From the NCBI GenBank assembly GCA_038251315.1, contig JBBSBK010000081.1, positions 1 to 17,107 on the forward strand: a stretch of 17,107 nt of DNA, read 5' to 3'. Both the position numbers and the translations under genes were made by a program. Of this stretch, positions 1 to 6,189 are shown piece after piece. Positions within the stretch are counted from its first letter, which is position 1. Each line of letters begins with the position of its first letter. Below the pieces are notes generated by a model that had not been told where the DNA came from, made no database searches, and saw nothing but the letters and a program-made list of their open reading frames with translations. The DNA comes from JBBKXP01 sp038251315 (GTDB taxonomy: Bacteria; Pseudomonadota; Alphaproteobacteria; Rhodobacterales; Rhodobacteraceae).

Positions 1-762
1 ACCCTGCCCCGCACCCCGTCATTCCGGCTGGACGGCAAGCGCGCGCTGGTGACGGGTGCCACGTCCGGCATCGGTCTGGCCGCCGCCTGTGCGCTGGCAG
101 AGGCAGGGGCGCATGTTGTGCTGGCGGCACGCGGCGCAGTGCGTCTCGACGCGGTCGTGGCCGAACTGCGGTCAGCCGGGTTTGTGGCCCTTGCGCTGCC
201 GCTGGACATTGCCGATATCGCGGCGACCGAGGCGGCTGTAGCGGCCCACGGACCATTCGACGTGCTGGTCAATTCCGCAGGCCTGGCCCGTCACACACCC
301 GCACTGGACACGACGGTCGAAGATTACGACGCGGTGGCCGCAGTCAATCTGCGCGCGGCCTATTTCCTGACCCGGGCCGTGGCGCGTGGCCTGATTGCAG
401 CGGGCCGTCCGGGCAGCCTGATCAATGTGTCGTCGCAGATGGGCCATGTTGGCGGGATCGACCGGGCCGTCTATTGCGCAACGAAACACGGGCTTGAAGG
501 CATGACAAAGACGATGGCGATCGAATGGGGCCGCCACGGCATCCGCGTCAACACGCTGTGCCCCACCTTCATCCGCACCCCGCTGGCGGCGGTGACGCTG
601 GACAACCCCGAACGCCGCGCCTGGCTCGAAGGCAAGATCGCACTGGGCCGCATCGGCGAGGTCGAGGATATCATGGGACCCATCGTGTTTCTGGCATCGG
701 CGGCCTCGTCACTGATGACCGGAGCAAGCCTTTTGATCGACGGCGGCTGGACAGCGGAATGA
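1..762 (+). CDS. SDR family NAD(P)-dependent oxidoreductase, 5' partial
   Basis: Short-chain dehydrogenase/reductase, expected to oxidise or reduce an alcohol/ketone pair with NAD(P) in the cytoplasm. The frame is open from base 1 and reads LDGKRALVTGATSGIG, so the true start lies left of the window; the GTG at 49 is the Val inside the cofactor motif, not a start. Visible are the TGxxxGIG Rossmann motif (codons 18-25 of the window), the NSAG motif (91-94) and the catalytic Ser145, Tyr158 and Lys162 in the YCATK motif. The C-terminus (TGASLLIDGGW) is the standard SDR ending, so the 3' end is complete. The stop overlaps the next start as ATGA, making this the first visible gene of a coupled five-gene operon. 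The family is certain; the substrate is unknown. Confidence 0.95.
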   Translation, partial: TLPRTPSFRLDGKRALVTGATSGIGLAAACALAEAGAHVVLAARGAVRLDAVVAELRSAGFVALALPLDIADIAATEAAVAAHGPFDVLVNSAGLARHTPALDTTVEDYDAVAAVNLRAAYFLTRAVARGLIAAGRPGSLINVSSQMGHVGGIDRAVYCATKHGLEGMTKTMAIEWGRHGIRVNTLCPTFIRTPLAAVTLDNPERRAWLEGKIALGRIGEVEDIMGPIVFLASAASSLMTGASLLIDGGWTAE

Positions 763-1781
763 CGGCACGGGGCATAGACTCAAGCGCGCCGATGGCGGGG
801 TTTCCCGACAAATGGGCCGATTTCCCCGCCTACATCCTCGGGATCACCAAAGAGATCTGGGAGGATCGCGGGCTCGCCACTTTACGGGACAGCTATGCGC
901 CCGATCTTGTGGTGCGAACGCCGTCCGGGGTGGTCATCGGCAACGCCAATGTCATGGCCGCCACAATGGCGACGCTGGCCGAATTTCCCGACCGAAGGCT
1001 GCTGGGCGAAGATGTGATCTGGTGCGGCACGCCCCAGACCGGCATGCTGTCGTCGCACCGCATCTTTTCCACTGCAACCCACCTGGGCGATGGCAGCTTT
1101 GGCAGGGCCACGGGCCGCACCCTTGGCTACCGCGTCATTGCCGATTGCCATGCGCGCAACGGACAGATCGACGACGAATGGCTGATCCGCGATCAGGGGG
1201 CGATCGTGCGTCAACTGGGCCTGGACTCCGAACAGTTTGCGCGCGACACCATCGCGCGCGAAGGCGGCCCGGACAGGGCCAGCCTGCCGTTCACCCCGCA
1301 ATCGGACCGGCCCGGCCCTTACACGGGCACCGGCAATGACAGCGCATGGGGCGCGCGGTACGCCGACATGCTGACGCGGATCATGGCTGCGGATTTCGGC
1401 GTGATTCCCGCCTCTTACGACCGCGCCTGCCAGATCGAGCTGCCAGGCGGAGTGACCGGGCACGGACATGCCGACGCAGACCGTTTCTGGCTGTCGCTGC
1501 GCGCGGCTTTTCCGGATGCCGTGTTGACCATCCATCACCGGATCGGGCGCGACGATCCGATGATGCCGCCCCGCGCCGCCCTGCGGTGGAGCCTTGAGGG
1601 CCACCATTCCGGCTGGGGCGCCTTTGGCCGGCCCTCGGGGGCGCGGGTGCATGTCATGGGGATCAGCCATGCTGAATTCGGTGCCGTGACCGGTACCGAC
1701 CCACGGCTTCGCCGCGAATTCGTGCTGTTTGATGAAACTGCGATCTGGAAACAGATCCTAACGCATAAAGGTGCTGCATGA
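759..1781 (+). CDS. Tandem SnoaL/NTF2-like domain protein
   Basis: A 340-residue protein that appears to contain two SnoaL-like (NTF2-fold) domains, at about residues 35-155 and 195-335. Each has the pattern of that fold: an N-terminal helix with Tyr and Asp (for example LRDSYAPDLVVRTPSG), then long beta strands carrying Trp and His. Such domains serve as ester cyclases, isomerases, dehydratases or simple binding proteins acting on small organic molecules. The frame is open further upstream, but the ATG at 759 overlaps the SDR stop (ATGA) and gives the natural N-terminus; an ATG at 792 is a weaker alternative. The gene ends in another ATGA overlap with the cupin gene. The family call rests on pattern recognition and is moderately sure; the reaction is unknown. 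Confidence 0.75.
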   Translation: MTARGIDSSAPMAGFPDKWADFPAYILGITKEIWEDRGLATLRDSYAPDLVVRTPSGVVIGNANVMAATMATLAEFPDRRLLGEDVIWCGTPQTGMLSSHRIFSTATHLGDGSFGRATGRTLGYRVIADCHARNGQIDDEWLIRDQGAIVRQLGLDSEQFARDTIAREGGPDRASLPFTPQSDRPGPYTGTGNDSAWGARYADMLTRIMAADFGVIPASYDRACQIELPGGVTGHGHADADRFWLSLRAAFPDAVLTIHHRIGRDDPMMPPRAALRWSLEGHHSGWGAFGRPSGARVHVMGISHAEFGAVTGTDPRLRREFVLFDETAIWKQILTHKGAA

Positions 1782-2743
1782 CCCATGTCCCGTTGGAATC
1801 CCGCGTGGTCCGCTATGGCGAATTGCGCCCTTGCAAGACGGCATTCATCGATGCCCATACGCCCGGATCAGACCAGAAAGAGAACTTTACCATCATCGGC
1901 GGGGGTGTGTCGGAAAGTGCCGATCAGCATGTCCACATCACCGACACGCCGGGATTCAACATCGGCGCGGCGGGACAGCCGCCGAAATGCCGCAACTCGC
2001 TGCATTCGCATCGCACCGCCGAGGTGTTTTTCGTGCTGAAAGGCCGGTGGCGGTTTTTCTGGGGCCGTTGGGGCACAGCGGGCGAGGTGGTGCTGGAAGA
2101 AGGCGACATCATCAACATTCCCACCGGCATCTTTCGCGGCTTTGAAAACATCGGCACCGATTACGGGATGATCATGGCGATCCTGGGCGGCGACGATGCG
2201 GGTGGCGGTGTCATCTGGGCACCGCAGGTGATCGAGGATGCCCAGGCTCATGGCCTTGTCCTGGGGGCGAACCGCAAACTTTATGACACGCGCAAGGGCG
2301 AAAGCCTGCCGCAGGGGGTCGAACCTATGCCGGTGCTGACGGAGGTGGCGCTGAAGGACTATCCCGAACCGACGACGCTGGATGTGGTGCCCTTCTATGT
2401 GGCCCGCTACCAGGACATGATGGCCCTGTCTGACCGTCAGCCCGCCCGCGTGATCGGCGAGGATGCGATGTTGCGCGACAGACCGGGATTCGACGTGGAA
2501 CTTTTGTCGCGCCATTCGATCCCCGCCGACATGCACGCGCATGACCGGCACACTGTTCTCATGCCGATGCGGGGCCATTGGCGCCTGTCCTTTGACGATG
2601 GGGAAACGGTTCTGAATCCCGGCGATACAGCGCTTGTCCAACCCGGCCAGCGTCACGCGCTTGCGCCTTCGATGACGGGCGAATCCTCGATCTTCCGGAT
2701 CCGGGCGACGGCCGACCCGGCCGGCGTGACCTGGAAAGGATGA
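1778..2743 (+). CDS. Bicupin domain-containing protein
   Basis: A 321-residue protein with two cupin beta-barrels. The first (about residues 65-140) has motif 1 with His76, His78 and Glu82, followed by a Gly, but in motif 2 (GDIINIPTG) the usual His is Arg120. The second (about 240-310) has His253 and His255, lacks the motif-1 Glu, and keeps a GxxH with His293. Bicupins include metal-dependent dioxygenases such as gentisate 1,2-dioxygenase, isomerases and binding proteins. Here each barrel has only part of a standard metal site, so a dioxygenase role should not be assumed. The start is supported by an AAAGGTG ribosome binding site at 1767-1773 and an ATGA overlap with the preceding stop. It is the third gene of the operon, directly before the methyltransferase. 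Confidence 0.85.
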   Translation: MTHVPLESRVVRYGELRPCKTAFIDAHTPGSDQKENFTIIGGGVSESADQHVHITDTPGFNIGAAGQPPKCRNSLHSHRTAEVFFVLKGRWRFFWGRWGTAGEVVLEEGDIINIPTGIFRGFENIGTDYGMIMAILGGDDAGGGVIWAPQVIEDAQAHGLVLGANRKLYDTRKGESLPQGVEPMPVLTEVALKDYPEPTTLDVVPFYVARYQDMMALSDRQPARVIGEDAMLRDRPGFDVELLSRHSIPADMHAHDRHTVLMPMRGHWRLSFDDGETVLNPGDTALVQPGQRHALAPSMTGESSIFRIRATADPAGVTWKG

Positions 2744-2748
2744 ACCCC

Positions 2749-3870
2749 ATGACTATCCTCACCACCCATGTCGGCTCTCTCCCACGCAGGCAAGATGTCG
2801 TCGATTTCATCTTCGCGCGGGAACGGGGCGAAGCCTACGACCCCGCCGCTCTTGACGCCTGCATGACCGCTGCCGTCTCTGAAACGGTGCGCAAACAAGT
2901 GGCCGCCGGCGTTGATATCGTCAGCGATGGCGAAACCTCCAAGATCAGCTATGCCACCTATGTCAAGGACCGCTATACCGGCTTTGACGGCGACAGCCCC
3001 CGCAACGCGCCCGCCGACCTCAAGCTGTTTCCTGGTTTCCTGAAACGTCTGGCAAACGAAGGCGGCACGCCGCAATATGCCCGCCCGATGTGCGTGGGCG
3101 AGGTGCGATCGAGGGGGCAGGGCGAGTTGGACAAGGATATCGCCAACCTCAAGGCGGGGATGGCCGCACACGGGGCCACGCGCGGATTCATGAACGCAGC
3201 CTCGCCCGGAGTCATAAGCCTCTTCCTGCAGAACGCGCATTACAAGACGCGCGAGGCTTATCTGGCCGCGCTGGCCGACGCGATGAAGGCGGAATACCGC
3301 ACCATCGTGGATGCGGGCCTTGACCTGCAACTCGATTGCCCCGACCTCGCGCTGTCGCGGCACATGCTGTTTACCGATCTGTCGGACGAGGAGTTCGTCA
3401 AGGTGGCCCAAGGCAACGTCGCGGCGTTGAACCACGCGCTCGATGGTATCCCGCAAGACAGGGTGCGCATTCACATCTGCTGGGGCAATTACGAAGGCCC
3501 GCATGTCTGCGACATTCCGATGGCCCGCGTCTTCGATACGCTGATGTCTGCCCGGGCCCGCTACCTGCTGTTCGAGACGTCGAACCCGCGCCATGGCCAT
3601 GAATGGACCGTGTTCCGCGACCGCAAGGCCGATATTCCTGATGATAGGATCCTGGTGCCGGGTGTCGTGGACACAACCACCAACTTCGTCGAACACCCCG
3701 ATCTGGTCGCTCAACGGCTGGAGCGGTTTACCGCTATCGTCGGCCGGGACCGCGTTATCGCGGGCAGTGATTGCGGTTTTGGCACCTTCGCCGGCTATGG
3801 CGCGGTCGATCCCGATATAGCCTATGCCAAACTGCGCGCGCGGGCCGACGGGGCGGCGCGCGCGACGTGA
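2749..3870 (+). CDS. Cobalamin-independent methionine synthase II (MetE C-terminal) family methyltransferase
   Basis: A 373-residue TIM-barrel protein of the MetE C-terminal/UROD-like superfamily. It begins with the typical TTHVGSLPR and carries a complete zinc set: His242-x-Cys244 in RIHICWGNYEG, Glu276 in LLFETSNPRHGHE and Cys342 in GSDCGFG. Family members move a methyl or alkyl group to or from a thiol bound to zinc; examples are MetE and epoxyalkane:coenzyme M transferase. The N-terminal half of true MetE is absent, so ordinary folate-dependent methionine synthesis is unlikely, and its place in a catabolic-looking operon suggests another methyl donor or acceptor. I chose ATG 2749 over the in-frame ATG 2740 because GGAAAGGA (2733-2740) lies 8 nt upstream of 2749 but directly abuts 2740. 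The end overlaps the hydrolase start (GTGA). Confidence 0.88.
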   Translation: MTILTTHVGSLPRRQDVVDFIFARERGEAYDPAALDACMTAAVSETVRKQVAAGVDIVSDGETSKISYATYVKDRYTGFDGDSPRNAPADLKLFPGFLKRLANEGGTPQYARPMCVGEVRSRGQGELDKDIANLKAGMAAHGATRGFMNAASPGVISLFLQNAHYKTREAYLAALADAMKAEYRTIVDAGLDLQLDCPDLALSRHMLFTDLSDEEFVKVAQGNVAALNHALDGIPQDRVRIHICWGNYEGPHVCDIPMARVFDTLMSARARYLLFETSNPRHGHEWTVFRDRKADIPDDRILVPGVVDTTTNFVEHPDLVAQRLERFTAIVGRDRVIAGSDCGFGTFAGYGAVDPDIAYAKLRARADGAARAT

Positions 3871-4562
3871 CCCTGCCGCTTGTCCTGCTGCCTGGAATGA
3901 TGTGCGATGCACGTCTTTTCGGGCCGCAGATCTCTGCACTGTCGCTGTCCCGGGCGGTGCATGTCGGCGACATCACCGGGCATGATACGATGGCCGCGCT
4001 GGCCGATGCCGTGCTGGCCGCCGCCCCTGCGCGCTTTGCGCTGGCCGGTCTGTCGATGGGCGGGATCGTGGCGATGGAGGTGATGGCGCGGGCCCCCGGC
4101 CGCGTGGCCCGACTGGCGCTGATGGACACAAATCCGATGGCCGAAGACGCGGTGATCAAGGCCCGCCGCGCGCCCCAGATCGCACGCGTCAAGGCCGGTG
4201 GACTGTCCGGTGTGATGCGCGACGAGATGAAGCCGAACTATCTGACCGACGGCCCGGATCGCGCGGCCATCCTTGCGCTATGCATGGATATGGCGATGGA
4301 CCTGGGGCCGGATGTCTTTGTCCGCCAGTCGATCGCATTGCGCGACCGACCCGACCAGTGCGCCACCCTGCGCGGCGTGACCGTGCCGACGCTGGTCCTT
4401 TGCGGCCGCAACGACACCCTGTGCCCGATCAGCCGGCACGAGATCATGCATGCTCTGATCCCCGGATCGGCCCTGTGCATCATCGACGGCGCGGGCCATC
4501 TGCCACCGCTTGAACAGCCGGATTCGACAGTCGCGGCGTTGTCTCGGTGGCTGGAGGCGTGA
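3867..4562 (+). CDS. Alpha/beta hydrolase
   Basis: A 231-residue cytoplasmic alpha/beta-fold hydrolase without a signal peptide. The catalytic triad is visible: Ser63 in the nucleophile elbow GLSMGG, Asp183 in CGRNDTLCP and His211 in GAGHLPPLEQP. The LLPGMMCDARLF segment near the N-terminus supplies the oxyanion-hole region. It probably cleaves an ester, thioester or C-C bond in the product of the upstream enzymes. The GTG start at 3867 overlaps the methyltransferase stop; the frame is open upstream, but residues before this GTG read as out-of-frame shadow of that gene. The C-terminus (LSRWLEA) looks natural, yet its last codon and stop lie inside a perfect 26-bp inverted repeat at the edge of a transposase remnant. 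It is the last gene of the operon. Confidence 0.9.
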   Translation: MTLPLVLLPGMMCDARLFGPQISALSLSRAVHVGDITGHDTMAALADAVLAAAPARFALAGLSMGGIVAMEVMARAPGRVARLALMDTNPMAEDAVIKARRAPQIARVKAGGLSGVMRDEMKPNYLTDGPDRAAILALCMDMAMDLGPDVFVRQSIALRDRPDQCATLRGVTVPTLVLCGRNDTLCPISRHEIMHALIPGSALCIIDGAGHLPPLEQPDSTVAALSRWLEA

Positions 4563-4625
4563 TCTGATAGACTTTGGCATCGGAAGGACTCCTTGCCGGG
4601 ATGCCAAAGTCTATCAGATCACGCC
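4556..4625. repeat. Perfect 26-bp inverted repeat (long hairpin)
   Basis: Bases 4556-4581 are the exact reverse complement of 4600-4625, separated by 18 nt. The arm contains GATAGACTTTGGCATC. The left arm carries the last Ala codon and stop (GCG TGA) of the alpha/beta hydrolase, and the right arm gives the same GCG TGA to the oppositely oriented transposase fragment. Neither side is followed by a T-run, so it is not a classical intrinsic terminator, although a 26-bp stem could slow polymerase or stabilise the 3' ends of transcripts. A fold-back duplication made when the transposase-derived DNA arrived is one explanation. Confidence 0.9.
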
Positions 4626-4933
4626 GAAAGCGGCAGGTTTTTCAGACGTTCCTCAAAAGCATCCTGTGCTGTGGAATCCGACTTCGGGTGCTGCGGGCGC
4701 ACCGAGAGCCGACGAAAGCCAAGTGTCGCCAGCTGCTTGCCGACCGTGCGCGCGTGCCGGATCACGCCGAAGGCTGCCTCGATCCGGCGCGCAAGATCCG
4801 TGCGCCGCCAGCGCACCACGCCGTCCCGCGTCAGGTCGGGGCCGGCCTCGACCCAACCGGCAAGCTCTGCCATCTGCTCCGGCGTGCGCCGTCGCGGGCG
4901 ACCCGACCCGCGGCGGCTGGCAAGCCCGGCCAT
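4619..4933 (-). pseudogene. IS630-type transposase remnant (internal fragment)
   Basis: This open frame of 104 residues resembles the winged-helix part of IS630-family transposases, in particular RTPEQMAELAGWVEAGPDL, DGVVRWRRTDL, FGVIRHARTVGKQL and LGFRRLSVRPQHPKSD. Complete proteins of this family have an extra helix-turn-helix domain before this segment and a DDE catalytic domain after it; both are missing here. The frame ends at a stop supplied by the inverted repeat at 4556-4625. It cannot be an active transposase. Whether the fragment is still translated is unknown; an AGGAGG-like sequence lies a few bases before the ATG at 4933. Family assignment is from memory of the motif pattern. Confidence 0.65.
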
Positions 4934-5047
4934 GCCTGCCTCCTGCTTCGATAAGGCATTGAGTCAGAGCTCTGGTGATTTGGGAATCCCTGGAGAGTCC
5001 AAAATTCAGGCCGTTGGTCTAAGGCGTTTCAGTCAGTGCGGGAAAGG

Positions 5048-5066
5048 GATCGGGCCATGCCCGATC
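5048..5066 (-). terminator. Possible terminator of the Hint operon
   Basis: A perfect 8-bp stem with a 3-nt loop (GATCGGGC-ATG-GCCCGATC on the - strand) lies 32 nt beyond the stop of the second Hint gene. It is followed by CCTTTCCC, only a weak U-rich tail. It is the best terminator candidate for the leftward operon. The flanking gene-free sequence (4934-5047 and 5067-5098) shows nothing else certain; the part next to the transposase remnant may contain an old IS end. Confidence 0.5.
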
Positions 5067-5098
5067 ACGGCCGCACCCCGCTTTAGGTCTGGGTGCCC

Positions 5099-6184
5099 TC
5101 AGGCCGCCCGTGTCGCCGCCAGTGTCACCGCCTCGAAGGCGCGCAGCATGGGCAGGGGGCTGCGCCCCGCGCGGGGCAGCAATTCGCGCGGCATTGCGGC
5201 CAGCAGGGAATAGGGCAGCAGGTCCGGATCGGCCTGCAGCGCCCCGATGTCGAAGGCTTCCATTGCTGCCCCCGACACCAGCAGGATCGCGGGTCGGTCC
5301 AGCACGATCTGATGATAGCGCACCGTCTGCATTGCCGGAGCGCGCACGATCGCCCGGCCATCGAACAGATGTGCGGCGGCAGCACTGACCTCCTCTTCGC
5401 CGAACAGATATTCGACCTCGGACCCTTTCAGGCGCAGGCGCTGGGATGGCGCGACCAGCAGATCGGCGGTCAATCCGAAGTAGGGGGCGCGGATCAGCAG
5501 CGGCGTGTGGCAGCCGCGGGCTGGCAAGTCCTGCCAACCGGCCCAGCGGATTTGGGCGGTGCCGCCGTCCGCTGTCATGACCCGCTGCCCGGGTTCAAGG
5601 CGATGGATCGGGCGCGGCCCCTCGGGCGTGTCAAGAACCGCCGTTGCGCCAAACCCGGCAGTCGGGCCGATGGGTTCGATCTGGTCCGACAGGGCCAGCC
5701 AGACGACAGCGGGATCGGTCGCGCAACAGCCGGGATCAGTCACCATGCGGCCCGCATCGCGGTGCGACAGCGGTGGCGGTGGGGTCATATCGGTCAGGTG
5801 CAGGGCGCCGGTTTCGGGCAGATAAACGCTGAACACTGCGCGGCGCGCCGGGGCGTCCCAGCCAAAAGTGGCAATCGCGGTTTGCGGAGTCTGGCCCAAT
5901 GTCGTGCGCAGGCTGATTGCCTGCGCCGCACCGTGCTGGGCGACGAAAAGATGCGCGGTCCCATCCGGATCGACGCACACCGACAGGCTGCTGGCCCAAG
6001 GAATGCGGGCGGAAAAGCGGATGATGTTGGTCCGGGTCCGGGCCGGCAGATAGACAAACTCGCAGGCCAGCGTGCCACGCGGTAGCACCGCGTCGGGATC
6101 GGTCGGCTGCGGAGGGAGCACCGCATCAAGGCCGCCCGGACGGAATGTGCCGGCGTTGTCCTGACGCAGCCCGATCCAGCCCAT
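5099..6184 (-). CDS. Hint-like domain protein with degenerate active site
   Basis: A 361-residue protein. The first ~160 residues look like a beta-rich module of unknown type. Residues about 175-310 align by eye with the Hint domain of the upstream gene: GFGATAVLDTPEG against CFVAGTMILTPDG, LEPGQRVMT against LVPGDLVMT, and APSQRLRL against SPQHRVLV. The Cys that begins a working Hint module is Gly177, and the motif His (SPQHRV) is Gln249. Self-splicing or self-cleavage by the usual chemistry is therefore not expected. The start lies 5 nt after the upstream stop, so the two genes form an operon. No signal peptide is visible; export, if any, would be by a C-terminal type I signal. A structural or partner role is inference. 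Confidence 0.8.
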   Translation of the reverse strand: MGWIGLRQDNAGTFRPGGLDAVLPPQPTDPDAVLPRGTLACEFVYLPARTRTNIIRFSARIPWASSLSVCVDPDGTAHLFVAQHGAAQAISLRTTLGQTPQTAIATFGWDAPARRAVFSVYLPETGALHLTDMTPPPPLSHRDAGRMVTDPGCCATDPAVVWLALSDQIEPIGPTAGFGATAVLDTPEGPRPIHRLEPGQRVMTADGGTAQIRWAGWQDLPARGCHTPLLIRAPYFGLTADLLVAPSQRLRLKGSEVEYLFGEEEVSAAAAHLFDGRAIVRAPAMQTVRYHQIVLDRPAILLVSGAAMEAFDIGALQADPDLLPYSLLAAMPRELLPRAGRSPLPMLRAFEAVTLAATRAA

Positions 6185-6189
6185 GCCAG

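Noticed and set aside
1778..2743. DMSP lyase (DddQ/DddW/DddL-type cupin), as roseobacters often have these.
   Set aside because: Those are single-domain cupins with a complete metal set including a catalytic Tyr; this protein is a bicupin with altered sites.
2749..3870. True methionine synthase MetE.
   Set aside because: The protein is half the length of MetE, lacks the N-terminal domain and sits in a catabolic-type operon.
2653..3939. Long minus-strand open frame opposite the methyltransferase gene (428 codons).
   Set aside because: It lies antisense to a well-supported gene with zinc motifs and has a His/Arg/Ala-rich composition typical of the mirror frame of GC-rich coding DNA.
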